Positions 37,761 to 47,221 of a stretch of 64,000 bases of DNA are shown piece after piece. A model generated the notes under the pieces. The model did not search any database. It was given only the letters and a program-made list of their open reading frames with translations, and was not told the DNA's origin. Both the position numbers and the translations under genes were made by a program. The stretch lies in NCBI RefSeq assembly GCF_015910445.1, contig NZ_CP048882.1, forward strand, positions 4,278,001 through 4,342,000, read 5' to 3'. Source of the stretch: Streptomyces bathyalis (GTDB lineage: Bacteria; Actinomycetota; Actinomycetes; Streptomycetales; Streptomycetaceae). The first letter of the stretch is position 1. The number at the start of each line of letters is the position of its first letter.

Positions 37761-38165
37761 CCGGGACGCGCCGGTGGCGAAGGACGTGTCGCAGACGGGA
37801 CGCGAGTAGCGGCTGGCGCGCTGCACGCTGCCGTACTTCTGCACGGCCGCACGCCCGAGCGCCCTGGCGATCGACGTGCAGTGCCTGGCCAGCGACGGGC
37901 GCTGCGCCATCTCCTGCTGGAGGCCGGTCAGCGCCACTCCCGGGTCCTTCTCCTGCAGCTCGGCGACGAGGCGGTCGCGCAGCACGTCCTGGGGGGCACG
38001 GGAGGTCGCCTTCGTGGACGCCCTGTGCTCGGAAGCCGTGAGCATCTGCGTGCCGGAGGACGAACTCCACGGGACGCGGGCGACGGCGAGTGTCCCGGAC
38101 AGGACGAGTACGACAGGAAGAACGAGAGCTAGAGATCGGCCGATTCGGCGGGCTGCGTGGTTCAC
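37752..38165 (-). CDS. Small membrane-anchored or secreted protein
   Basis: A 137-residue protein with a basic start (N-H-A-A-R-R-I-G-R-S) and one hydrophobic segment (about 11-30) with no clear cleavage site, so it is probably anchored with the rest outside the cell. The outside part is helical-looking and has two cysteines (in R-H-C-T-S-I and R-P-V-C-D-T), which could form a disulfide. No family is recognised. The start is GTG at 38163-38165. The gene lies between msiK and the nucleotidyltransferase gene on the same strand. Its stop region is tandemly duplicated. Confidence 0.7.
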   Translation of the reverse strand: MNHAARRIGRSLALVLPVVLVLSGTLAVARVPWSSSSGTQMLTASEHRASTKATSRAPQDVLRDRLVAELQEKDPGVALTGLQQEMAQRPSLARHCTSIARALGRAAVQKYGSVQRASRYSRPVCDTSFATGASRMR

Positions 38166-38292
38166 GCCAGCGATCGTAGCGAAGAGTGGTGATTTGGCGA
38201 CATTCGGTCACTCTGCTGAGCGACGGCGCACAGGCGCGTTATCAACGGGTGTTGACGCACGGAGCGGTATCGCCCGGAAAGAGCCGAAAAGA

Positions 38293-38327
38293 GGCCGCAC
38301 GCCCGGCTGTTGCCGAGGCGTGCGGCC
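38293..38327 (-). terminator. Terminator of msiK
   Basis: GGCCGCACGC (38293-38302) pairs perfectly with GCGTGCGGCC (38318-38327) around a 15-base loop, about 45 bp beyond the msiK stop on the minus strand. Confidence 0.8.
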
Positions 38328-38373
38328 CCCTTGGTTGCGCTGAGGTGCGTGCGGGTGCGCGCGGGTGCGTGCG

Positions 38374-39498
<1,125 letters not shown>

Positions 39499-39683
39499 GA
39501 TGCTGTCTCCTTCACCGGCAGGTACGTGCCGGACGATCCGTCGTAAAGGGAGTACGTTTCACTGCTGTGAACGTGCGGTGACGCTAACCCGCCGGTGTGT
39601 GTCTTGTCAGCCCTCGAGCAGCAACGAAACCGCATCGCGGACGGCCGTCACGGGGTGGGTACACTGCACGGGCACGCCAGCCC

Positions 39684-39760
39684 GCCGCCTTAGCTCAGCT
39701 GGTTAGAGCATCTGTCTTGTAAACAGAAGGTCGTCGGTTCGAATCCGACAGGCGGCTCCA
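39684..39760 (+). tRNA. tRNA-Thr (anticodon TGT), CCA encoded
   Basis: A complete cloverleaf is readable. The acceptor GCCGCCT pairs with AGGCGGC, the D arm contains AGCTCAGCTGGTTAGAGC, the anticodon stem TCTGT/ACAGA encloses loop CTTGTAA with anticodon TGT, and the T arm is TCGG-TTCGAAT-CCGA. TCCA ends the gene. It reads ACA threonine codons. Its 3' half is copied imperfectly at 47347-47389, suggesting use as an integration site. Confidence 0.95.
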
Positions 39761-39775
39761 GAGAAATACAAGTTC

Positions 39776-39807
39776 AGAGGCCGGTTCCGATCTTGGAACC
39801 GGCCTCT
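39776..39807 (+). terminator. Terminator after tRNA-Thr
   Basis: AGAGGCCGGTTCC (39776-39788) pairs perfectly with GGAACCGGCCTCT (39795-39807) around a 6-base loop and is followed by TTGACCTTTCC. It begins 16 bp past the tRNA. Confidence 0.9.
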
Positions 39808-39818
39808 TTGACCTTTCC

Positions 39819-40050
39819 TCACGTGCCGTCGGCCGCCCACCTGCGCAGACGGATGCGAATGCCCTTCCAGGAGCCGAACTTCTCGGGCAGGTCCATCCAT
39901 GCGCATCCGGTGCGGTACTTGAAGGCGATCGCGTCGAATCACCTGTCGGTGATCACGCCACCGTCCACCCCGCCTCGGCGAACGGGCGGGCAGCAACGGC
40001 CCAATTCCCGCCCACTGCACGTCAGTTGACGGCACACCCGCCCAGACCAT
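39819..40050 (-). pseudogene. Remnant of an IS5-type transposase N-terminus
   Basis: On the minus strand one frame gives D-V-Q-W-A-G-I-G-P-L-L-P-A-R-S and G-G-R-W-R-D-H-R-Q-V-I. The next frame then continues D-A-I-A-F-K-Y-R-T-G and M-D-L-P-E-K-F-G-S-W-K-G, ending R-R-W-A-A-D-G-T at a stop codon. Joined, these match the N-terminal DNA-binding part of IS5-family (insertion-sequence) transposases. A frameshift near 39943, an in-frame TGA and loss of the catalytic DDE part show it is dead. No terminal inverted repeats were found. It lies directly behind tRNA-Thr, marking old mobile-element activity. Confidence 0.75.
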
Positions 40051-40125
40051 CGATCAGATTATCCGGAGAAACGGCCTAGACTTCGCGGCCGGCGATGGGG
40101 GCTGACTGAGGGGTGGGGGGCGGAT

Positions 40126-43100
40126 GTGGCCGGTTCTGTGAGCGTGATCATGGGGGAACTCTCAGCGGCCTTAGGGCGGTTGAAGCGGCTGGGGTCGAGC
40201 GGGGCAGCGTCCTGGCTGGTGTCCTGCCTGGCGTGCTGGGGCGTCTTCCTGCCGTTTCTGGGGCCCTGGCTGGCGCTGTGCGGGCTGCTGATCCCCATCA
40301 CCGTCTTCTTTCCCTTCCCCTCGACCGCGGTCCTGTGGGGTTGGAGGAAGATCCGCGTCACCTACGGGTGGTCGTGGGGGCGGCTGCTGCGCGTGGAGAC
40401 GGTCGCGCTTCCTGTGGCGCTGGTGGCCCTCGGCGGCGTGGCGCTCCTGGCGACGTCGTCGCGGTGGCCGGTTCTCTGGTGGCTCATGGCCGTGCTGCTG
40501 CCCATGGGGATCGCCGCCTGCCTCGTGGCCGCCGCCGTCGAGGTCCGTCCCGCCGCCGTCGAGATCCGTCCCGCGGACGTCCCCGACGGGCCGGGGGAGG
40601 CGGGCACGGCGGCGGGCACGGTGCCGGGCGGGACGGCGCTGCGCGGGCGGGTGCTGTCGGTGCCGGCGCTTGCCGCCAGGGCGGCGCTCATCGCCGTCCT
40701 GTCCGGGCTGTACGTGTGGGCGCTGGGCTGGGCGGCGCGCGGTGTGGGCACCGGGAACCGGCAGCCGGCCACGGCTCGGATCGAGAAGGGCGTGCGGTGG
40801 GCCGACGCGCAGCTCGCCTCCAGCCTGTTCGGCCCCACGTACGACCGGCAGTGGTATTGGGCCTTCCTCGTCGGCGCCGCCGCGCTGCTGGCCGCCGGCT
40901 GCGCCCTTCTGATGCGGAACGCGCTGCGGCGTACCGCGGCGGCGACGGACCCGTTCGAGGCCGCCGCAGGTACGTACGAGGCGCCCGCCGGGCCCACCGG
41001 CAAGGTCTTCCTCAGCTACTCCCGCAAGGACACCGACTTCGCCCGCAGGCTCTCCCCGGGCCTTCAGGAGCGGCTGGGCGAGCTGTGGGTGGACTGGCAG
41101 GCGATCAACCCGTCGGAGGAGTGGCGCGAATCCATCGCGCGGGCCGTCCGCACCTCCGACGCGTTCGTCGTACTGCTGAGCCGGGAGGCCCTGTCGTCCA
41201 CGCACTGCTGGGACGAGTGCCGACAGGCGATGGAGCTGCGCAAGCGCATCCTCCCCGTGGTGATCGACCCGGAGCTGGAGCGCAGCAGCACCAGCGGACT
41301 GATGCGGGAGCGCGGCTGGGGCGAGCTGACGGCGTACCAGAAGCTGCCGCTGGTGGAGCCCGACGAGGAGGAACTCGCCCAGGGCGTCGCCGACATCGCC
41401 GACTTCGTACACCAGCAACACCGGTGGGTGGCCTTCCACTCGCGGCTGACGAACCTGGCGCACCAGTGGTGGGAGAGCGGCCGCGCCGAGGGGCTGCTGC
41501 TGCGGTCCGAGGAGCTGTCCGTCGCCGAGGCGTGGCAGCAGCACGCCCCGGACGAGGCGGACTTCCACACCGGGCTCACCGAGAAGCAGCGGCGTTATCT
41601 GGACGAGAGCCGCCGGTCCGTGAGGCGTCGGACGCTGCGTGCCCGGTCGCTTCTGGCGGCGGGCACGGCGGTGGTCGTCGCCCTGTCCGGGCTCGTTGCC
41701 GCAGGGCAGGCGGGTGCGGAGAACCAGTACCGGACGGCGCTGTCCCGGAAGCTGGCGGCCCTCTCCGGGGACGTTGCCGGGACCGACCCGGAGAAGTCGC
41801 TCCAGTACGCGCTGGCCGCCCGCGGCCAGGCGGACACCGCCGAGGCGCGGAGCGCGATAGCCGAGCGGCTGGACGCGTACGACGCGGTGCGCACCGTCAT
41901 CGCACCGCGCGGCGCACCGGTGCAGGACGTGGCCCTCAGCAGGAAGGGAGACCTCCTCATCATCGACCGGGGAGAGACCACCGAGGTCTGGGACGTGAAG
42001 CGGGCGCGGAGCCGGGGGCTGCTGGAGGGCAGCCTGCTCCACTCCGGGGACGGAGGCCACACCGCTCTGTCGGGGGACGGCCGGACGGTGGCGCTGCAGT
42101 CGAACGACAGGCGGCGCGTCGACCTGGTCGACACCGCGAAGCTGACCGTCAAGGACCGCTTCTCGACAGCGGAGGCGGGCGTCTCCTTCGGGCAGATCAC
42201 GGACGGACAGCTGAGTCCCGACGGCAAGCGCCTGCTGCTCAGCGGATGGTCCAGCTCCGCGAACGAGTCCGACGAGGTCGTCTGGGACGTGCGCCGCCAC
42301 CGCCTCGCCGATCAGTCCGGCTGCTTCGGGACCATGTCGCCCTCGGGGCGCAGCGTCCTGTGCGAGGACGGCGATGACTTCGTGCTTCGGCATCTCACCG
42401 ACTCCGGCGCCGAAGAGGAGGGCGGCAGCACCGAATTGGACGCCGATGCCGACAGCGCCAGCTTCGTGGCCTTCACCACCCGGGACGGAGCGCTCTTCAA
42501 CGTCGACGGCGAGGCCCGCGTCTACGAGCCGGGCGAGGCGAAGCCACGCGTGCCGGTGCCCGGCAAGGCCGTGGCGTCCTGGCAGCGGGCGGGCGGCCCC
42601 GCCGTGTTCGACGGGCGCTACGCGGTGCTCGCCGAGGACGGCAAGGAGCCCTTCGAGATGTGGGACCTGCTGGAGAACCGCCGTATCGCGTCCGCGAGCA
42701 ACGTCGAGAAGGCGATAGAGGAGGGCAGGGACGGGAGGGCACCGAAGTTCGAACCGGCCTGGTCCAACGCCCGGTCGGCGACCCCGGACGGCTCGCTGCA
42801 CGCGTCGGCGGCCGCCGACGGATCCGTGGTGCTCTGGGGCGAGGACGGTCCTGGCCGGGTCAGCAGAAAGCTGCCGGTCCCGGGGAAGGACGACCCCTAC
42901 GCGATCAGTCCCGACGCTCGCACCGTCGCTTCGGCCACCGGCGAGTCCGTGAGCACTTGGGACACGCGTGCAGGCCGCCGCACCGGCTCGTTCCAGCTCG
43001 ACGGCATCAAGGGCGCGCTCGCGTTCGACCGGAGCGGCTCGCTGCTCGCGGTGGCCGTGATGCACGCGCCGGCAGACCGGGACCACGATGAGCCGTCGGA

Positions 43101-43884
43101 GCTCAGCGTCGAGGTCTTCCGCACACGGGACGGCAAGCGAGTCGCCCGGCTCGACGCGGGCGAGGATTCCAGGAACCACGTCGGGGATCTGATGTTCTCC
43201 CCCGGGGGCAAGAAGCTCTACGGTGCGCTCACCGGCGCGTACAAGGTCGTCGAGTGGGACCTGGCCGACTCCGGCGAGAAGCCCCGTACGGTCGCGAAGA
43301 CCGACGGCTACGCCGACCACGCCGTGCTCAGCGAGGACGGCACGAAGCTCGCCACCGTGAGCCGCCAGGGCACGGTCGGCGTGTGGGACACGGACTCCGG
43401 CGACCGGCTGCGCACCTTCCACGAGGCGTACGGCGCGGCCTTCAGCCCGGACGGCAGGACGCTGGCCACGACGCACGGAGGCCGTTCCGTCTCCCTGTGG
43501 AACCTGCGCAGCGGCAAGAGGAGCGGGAGCGAGTTCGTGCCCGAAGGAGGCGCGGGCGACGTGCAGTTCAGCCCCGACGGGCGACGGCTCGCGGTCGTGG
43601 GCAGTCCCGACGGCGGGCTCGCCGGCGAGCTGCCCGTGACGCTGTGGGATCTGAGCAGCCGCAGGCCGGTCGGCCCCCGACTCGCCACTGTGCACAACCG
43701 GGGAGCCGTACGCATCGCGCCGGACGGCGACACCCTCGTGACGGCCGGGCGCTTCGGCACCTCCGTCGTCGACGTCACGCCGGGCGGACGGGTCGCCTCG
43801 CTGTGCGGCATGGTCACGCGCAAGATCAGCGAGCGGGACTGGCAGGAGGTCGCGCCGGGGGAGCGGCTGCGCTGGCCGTGCTGA
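40126..43884 (+). CDS. Membrane TIR-domain/beta-propeller (WD40) protein
   Basis: A 1252-residue protein. Residues 26-65, 90-110, 113-138, 178-205 and 243-266 are hydrophobic membrane segments. A TIR domain spans about 292-385: K-V-F-L-S-Y-S-R-K-D at the start, then V-D-W-Q-A-I-N-P-S-E-E-W, V-V-L-L-S-R-E-A-L and C-W-D-E-C, with E364 at the catalytic position of NADase TIRs. A helical connector (E-K-Q-R-R-Y-L-D-E-S) and a membrane helix near 506-527 follow. Residues ~590-1252 form WD40-like blades (A-F-S-P-D-G-R-T-L-A-T) ending in the R-D-W-Q-E-V-A-P-G-E-R-L-R-W-P-C tail seen in actinobacterial STAND/WD40 receptors. No NACHT ATPase lies between TIR and propeller. The likely role is a membrane sensor that depletes or converts NAD+. 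It is convergent with a DUF4231 gene, 27 bp away. GTG 40126 is the start. Confidence 0.85.
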   Translation: MAGSVSVIMGELSAALGRLKRLGSSGAASWLVSCLACWGVFLPFLGPWLALCGLLIPITVFFPFPSTAVLWGWRKIRVTYGWSWGRLLRVETVALPVALVALGGVALLATSSRWPVLWWLMAVLLPMGIAACLVAAAVEVRPAAVEIRPADVPDGPGEAGTAAGTVPGGTALRGRVLSVPALAARAALIAVLSGLYVWALGWAARGVGTGNRQPATARIEKGVRWADAQLASSLFGPTYDRQWYWAFLVGAAALLAAGCALLMRNALRRTAAATDPFEAAAGTYEAPAGPTGKVFLSYSRKDTDFARRLSPGLQERLGELWVDWQAINPSEEWRESIARAVRTSDAFVVLLSREALSSTHCWDECRQAMELRKRILPVVIDPELERSSTSGLMRERGWGELTAYQKLPLVEPDEEELAQGVADIADFVHQQHRWVAFHSRLTNLAHQWWESGRAEGLLLRSEELSVAEAWQQHAPDEADFHTGLTEKQRRYLDESRRSVRRRTLRARSLLAAGTAVVVALSGLVAAGQAGAENQYRTALSRKLAALSGDVAGTDPEKSLQYALAARGQADTAEARSAIAERLDAYDAVRTVIAPRGAPVQDVALSRKGDLLIIDRGETTEVWDVKRARSRGLLEGSLLHSGDGGHTALSGDGRTVALQSNDRRRVDLVDTAKLTVKDRFSTAEAGVSFGQITDGQLSPDGKRLLLSGWSSSANESDEVVWDVRRHRLADQSGCFGTMSPSGRSVLCEDGDDFVLRHLTDSGAEEEGGSTELDADADSASFVAFTTRDGALFNVDGEARVYEPGEAKPRVPVPGKAVASWQRAGGPAVFDGRYAVLAEDGKEPFEMWDLLENRRIASASNVEKAIEEGRDGRAPKFEPAWSNARSATPDGSLHASAAADGSVVLWGEDGPGRVSRKLPVPGKDDPYAISPDARTVASATGESVSTWDTRAGRRTGSFQLDGIKGALAFDRSGSLLAVAVMHAPADRDHDEPSELSVEVFRTRDGKRVARLDAGEDSRNHVGDLMFSPGGKKLYGALTGAYKVVEWDLADSGEKPRTVAKTDGYADHAVLSEDGTKLATVSRQGTVGVWDTDSGDRLRTFHEAYGAAFSPDGRTLATTHGGRSVSLWNLRSGKRSGSEFVPEGGAGDVQFSPDGRRLAVVGSPDGGLAGELPVTLWDLSSRRPVGPRLATVHNRGAVRIAPDGDTLVTAGRFGTSVVDVTPGGRVASLCGMVTRKISERDWQEVAPGERLRWPC

Positions 43885-43911
43885 GTGGGCCGCGCTGTGC
43901 GCGAGAGGGCC

Positions 43912-44802
43912 TCAGCTGACCGTCCAGCGGATCATCCAGGCCTCGTTCTGCACCGAGATCACGTGCTCGCACTCCGCGACGAACCGGTCGGCGGCCTCCG
44001 GCTCCGCCTCCGGGCCGTCCTGCCATCGCGCCAGCAGCCGCTCCAGTTCCTCCGCGGTGCGTGTGAACTCCAGCTGCTGGTAGGCGTACCGCTGTGCCAG
44101 CGCGTGCGCCGTCACCGCCACCCCGACCGACGCCGCGACCGCGACCCATGCCGCGATCTCCTCCACGCTCCACGTCGCCGCGACCGCCGCCAGCACCGCC
44201 CCGAACCCTCCCAGCGCGAATTCGGTCCGCTCGTGCAGTCGCACCTTGCGCTGCATGTACGCGGCCCGCGGCCGGTAGTACCCCTCCAACTGCCGCCGCA
44301 GCCGCAGCTCCACGTACGACCGCGTGTCCCGCACCTCGGGCAGCGGGCGGCGCACGGGCGTGATGCCGGTGGTGTGCCGCAGCAGGTCGCCGCCGTCCGC
44401 GACGAACCTCTGGGCGCGCTCGCGCAGCAGCCGGCCGCCCTCGCCGTTGTCCCGGTACGCGCCGGCTCCGGCGAGCGCGACGTACGACTCGGCCTTGAGC
44501 GCCTCGGAGACGGCACGCAGCCTCGTCCAGTCGCTGACCTTGTCCGGTCCGCCGTGCCTTGCCGTCAGCGGCGCGCATCCGGCGGCGAAGGCCGAGGCGA
44601 AGGCCAGCGCCCTGCCGCCCGCCTCGCTCTCCCCCATCACCTGCGACGCCGCCGTCCCCAGTGCCGCGGCCACCAGCCCGAGCACCAGCGCGGCCACCCT
44701 TGCCCGCGACACCTGCTCCTTGAGCTGCCCGGCAGCCTGGGACCACACGCTCTGCTGATCCCATACGGCGACCACCGCCGCATGCTCCAAGACCCCCGCC
44801 AT
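43912..44802 (-). CDS. DUF4231/SLATT-like multi-pass membrane protein
   Basis: A 296-residue protein with two paired-helix units. The first has hydrophobic segments at about 35-57 and 64-82; the second, within about 195-240 (F-A-L-G-G-F-G-A-V-L-A-A-V-A-A, then I-A-A-W-V-A-V-A-A-S-V-G-V), is preceded by Y-Y-R-P-R-A-A-Y-M-Q-R-K-V and followed by a helical A-Y-Q-Q-L-E-F-T-R-T-A-E-E-L. This fits DUF4231, a SLATT-class two-helix membrane domain proposed as a pore-forming effector in nucleotide-based conflict systems. It ends 27 bp from the convergent TIR/WD40 gene. Family assignment rests on pattern only. The start is ATG 44800-44802; no good ribosome-binding site precedes it. Confidence 0.65.
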   Translation of the reverse strand: MAGVLEHAAVVAVWDQQSVWSQAAGQLKEQVSRARVAALVLGLVAAALGTAASQVMGESEAGGRALAFASAFAAGCAPLTARHGGPDKVSDWTRLRAVSEALKAESYVALAGAGAYRDNGEGGRLLRERAQRFVADGGDLLRHTTGITPVRRPLPEVRDTRSYVELRLRRQLEGYYRPRAAYMQRKVRLHERTEFALGGFGAVLAAVAATWSVEEIAAWVAVAASVGVAVTAHALAQRYAYQQLEFTRTAEELERLLARWQDGPEAEPEAADRFVAECEHVISVQNEAWMIRWTVS

Positions 44803-44940
44803 AGGAGGATCATGACAGGGGGCGACGGCACCGCCAAGGCGGGAGTCACAGGGGACTCAGCAGCGTGAGAACGGTCTTGTTGCGGGGCCGGCGGCCGGTG
44901 CGATGCTGGCCGGGCGTGCCATAGGTCGGGACCGGCGGAG

Positions 44941-45381
44941 GTGTGTCAAGGAGCGGTTCGTCACCGAGCACACTCCATACGTTTCGAAGAGATCTGTGAT
45001 CTCTACGGAGCCGGCCCCGGCCAAGTGCGCGCATACACAGAGAGTGACTGGAAAGAGTCGGTCAGCCTCACGGCAGGGGAGCGGGGGGCCTGGGGAGTCG
45101 TGCTGGATGCCTTCGCGAGCGCCGTGCTGAACGAGGAGCCTGACAAGGGCGAGAAGGGCGAAGAGGATCAGCAGATCAGCCTCATCGCGGGCGAAGTGCC
45201 GGTGCGGACACCGGCGGTCGAAGGCGAACTCCGACGGACCACTCGACGGACTCATCGAGGTCCGAAGCGGGTTGACCGAGGTTCACGAACCCATGTGGTC
45301 GACCTGACAGGGATGAGGCTCGAACCTGTTCCAGGCGGGGGCGCCGCCCAATCGGTGGGCGACGCCCCGTCGTCGGCTTGA
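44941..45381 (+). CDS. Hypothetical protein, possibly frameshifted near its start
   Basis: The frame from GTG 44941 gives 146 residues. The part from about residue 14 to 100 (I-R-F-E-E-I-C-D-L-Y-G-A-G-P-G-Q-V, then A-Y-T-E-S-D-W-K-E-S-V-S-L-T and a helical A-W-G-V-V-L-D-A-F-A-S-A-V-L-N-E-E-P) has clear G/C-biased third positions and looks real. The first 13 residues and the tail after about residue 110 do not. In another frame just upstream, V-T-E-H-T-P-Y follows AAGGAG, which suggests the true start was separated by a one-base shift. It may therefore be a decayed gene. No family recognised. Confidence 0.4.
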   Translation: MCQGAVRHRAHSIRFEEICDLYGAGPGQVRAYTESDWKESVSLTAGERGAWGVVLDAFASAVLNEEPDKGEKGEEDQQISLIAGEVPVRTPAVEGELRRTTRRTHRGPKRVDRGSRTHVVDLTGMRLEPVPGGGAAQSVGDAPSSA

Positions 45382-45515
45382 CTCGGCCATTGAGATTCCA
45401 GCCAAAGCCGCTGCAATGACCTCGTGCGCGGGGCCTGCTCGGTTGTCGGCCGATTCAAAAGGCCGCGATTGCCTGGGCTTTCGCCATGGCCTTTCAGCTG
45501 TCGCAGGCCACCGCC

Positions 45516-45815
45516 TCACGCAGCGGCGATGGCCGCGTCGCCGCCGTTGGCGTCACCGGAGCTCTGCTCGTTGCCGCTGATGCCGGCGCCGCAGTTGTTC
45601 TGCAGGTTGCGGGAGTCAGCGTTGCCGCCGCCGCCGGTGAGTGCGGGGAGGGCCCCCAGGCCGGTGTCGCCTTCGGTGTCACCGTTCGACTGGGTGCAGG
45701 TGATGTTCGGGAGTTGCGTGTCCTCCCAGCTGCCGGCGGACGCGACCCCGGCACCGACCATGCCGACGCCACCGAGAATGGCGGCTACTACGGCAGCTCC
45801 GCGAAACTTGCGCAT
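45516..45815 (-). CDS. Small secreted Gly/Asn-rich protein
   Basis: A 99-residue exported protein. The signal peptide is M-R-K-F-R-G followed by a hydrophobic Ala/Val/Gly core to about residue 27 (A-S-A-G). The mature ~70 residues are Gly, Asn, Asp and Ser-rich with two cysteines (T-C-T-Q-S-N and N-N-C-G-A-G), suitable for one disulfide. The composition recalls Streptomyces cell-surface proteins, but the chaplin consensus is absent. ATG 45813-45815 follows GGAGAAGTC. A lower-GC stretch just upstream (CAGTAGCTATTTCATGAAAAG) probably holds its promoter. It is orphaned among accessory genes. Confidence 0.75.
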   Translation of the reverse strand: MRKFRGAAVVAAILGGVGMVGAGVASAGSWEDTQLPNITCTQSNGDTEGDTGLGALPALTGGGGNADSRNLQNNCGAGISGNEQSSGDANGGDAAIAAA

Positions 45816-46386
45816 GACTTCTCCACTTCATGATGCAGTGAACACGATCCGTAGGACCGCGAAGGAATAGCAGTAGCTATTTCATGAAAAGGGCGTCATT
45901 TCAGCCCCAACACGCCACCGTTACCTGAGTGGCCGTCAGGCAGCGGTTCCGGCGCGTTCGCAGCGAGACGGTCCTCCGTGCCACACGCGTGTCTGACAAG
46001 GCGGGGAGGAACTGCGTGGAATCGGTCGGCGGGAGCCCCTCACGGAGGTGACGGTCCCATGAGGGGCTCTCGTCACGGCCAAGCCACCAACGCGCAAAGT
46101 AGCAGGGTGGACCCTTCGATCGAGCACACCGCAGTTCCGCGTTCTCTTCAACCGTGCCTGTCACCCAAGCGGTTAGGACCAAAGGGCCGTGCTCAGGTCG
46201 CTCGCACAGCCGCAGATTGCTGAGGTGCTCGCGGCCTGCTCCCGATTCGGCGCCGCTCTGCCTCCGGAAGGTGTGTCAGATCTTTCGGAGTTCGGCGGTC
46301 TGCGGATGTCGAGAAGGGGCCACCGGCTCCGTCCCAGGGACATCAGCGGCCACCACCGGCTGCACGAGGAAGAAGGAGAAACCGGC
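45816..46386. other. Intergenic region, no clear gene, one hairpin
   Basis: About 570 bp. GAGCCCCTC (46033-46041) pairs with GAGGGGCTC (46061-46069) around 19 bases. The stretch 46189-46300 has weak coding character in the plus frame feeding the VOC gene but no convincing start. I see no RNA gene. Confidence 0.45.
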
Positions 46387-46827
46387 ATGGCGATTCAGCG
46401 GATGGACAACGTCGGCATCGTCGTCGAGGACATGGACGCAGCCATCGCGTTCTTCGTGGAACTCGGCATGGAGCTGGAGGGCAGGGCGGAGGTCGGGGGC
46501 CTCGTCGCCGATCAGTGCACCGGACTCGACGGCGTCCGCTGTGACATCGCGATGGTCCGGACCCCGGACGGTCACAGCCGGCTCGAGCTGGCGAAGTACC
46601 GCAGCCCCGCGGTGATCAGCGCCGGGCCGCGCAACCGGCCGCACAACATTCTGGGCACGCACCGCGTCATGTTCGCCGTCGACGACCTCGAGGACACCGT
46701 TGCCCGCCTGCGCCCCTACGGCGCCGAACTCGTCGGCGAGATCGCGCGGTTCGAGGACAGCTATCTGCTCTGCTACGTCCGCGGCCCGGAGGGCATCATC
46801 GTCGGGCTGGCCGAGCAACTGCGCTGA
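46387..46827 (+). CDS. VOC-family (glyoxalase/bleomycin-resistance fold) protein
   Basis: A 146-residue protein with two beta-alpha-beta-beta-beta modules. The first begins M-D-N-V-G-I-V-V-E-D-M-D-A-A-I-A-F-F and the second H-R-V-M-F-A-V-D-D-L-E-D-T-V-A-R-L-R, ending R-G-P-E-G-I-I-V-G-L-A-E. Family members bind a metal and act as lyases, dioxygenases, epimerases or antibiotic binders. Potential metal ligands (His in H-R-V-M, Glu in P-E-G-I) are present, but the substrate is unknown. ATG 46387 follows GAAGGAGAAA. No operon partner. Confidence 0.88.
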   Translation: MAIQRMDNVGIVVEDMDAAIAFFVELGMELEGRAEVGGLVADQCTGLDGVRCDIAMVRTPDGHSRLELAKYRSPAVISAGPRNRPHNILGTHRVMFAVDDLEDTVARLRPYGAELVGEIARFEDSYLLCYVRGPEGIIVGLAEQLR

Positions 46828-46891
46828 GAATGAGGAGACCGCAGCTCGTCCCCGCCAAGAGATCACGGCAATGAGCGGGCCAGTGGACGGT

Positions 46892-47221
46892 TCAGTCCTG
46901 CCACGGTTTCGGCCCGATGCCGGTGAGGACGAATTCGTACGAGCCGTCGGCCGTGGCCCTGATATCGGACACCACGACAGCGGCGTCCACGTCACCGTCG
47001 ATCGAGAGCCGGAGTGTCTGATAGCGGGGCGGGGCGCCCTCGAACATGACGAGAAGCTCGGCCCCGGCGTATTTGGCCACTCCGGTCCAGCCGGACATCA
47101 GGGCGTGTGACCGGTCGCCCGGGAGGTCTACTTCCCATGCGATGAGCACTACCTCGCTCACTGGGAATTCGCCGCCGTGGTGAACAAGCGTGGCCCGCTC
47201 GGCGTGGTAGCTACTGCTCAT
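46892..47221 (-). CDS. Hypothetical soluble protein
   Basis: A 109-residue protein predicted to be mostly beta strand (V-V-L-I-A-W-E-V-D-L-P-G, A-E-L-L-V-M-F-E-G-A-P-P, Y-E-F-V-L-T-G-I-G-P). It has no signal, membrane segment or cysteine. Third-position G/C bias is moderate but consistent, and the ATG at 47219-47221 is the first in the frame. I do not recognise a family. It is convergent with the VOC gene, 64 bp away. Confidence 0.6.
   Translation of the reverse strand: MSSSYHAERATLVHHGGEFPVSEVVLIAWEVDLPGDRSHALMSGWTGVAKYAGAELLVMFEGAPPRYQTLRLSIDGDVDAAVVVSDIRATADGSYEFVLTGIGPKPWQD

Noticed and set aside
44812-44868. An 18-codon plus-strand frame (M-T-G-G-D-G-T) directly behind a perfect AGGAGG site
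   Set aside because: The ribosome-binding site is striking, but the peptide is composition-driven, overlaps the start region of the divergent DUF4231 gene, and has no supporting context.
46150-46200. Possible second tRNA remnant around AAGCGGTTAGGACC
   Set aside because: It resembles a D-arm but no anticodon or T arm can be folded nearby.
46173-46386. Plus-strand frame upstream of the VOC gene suggesting a longer N-terminus
   Set aside because: The extra sequence has no fold features and a good GAAGGAG site sits directly before ATG 46387.
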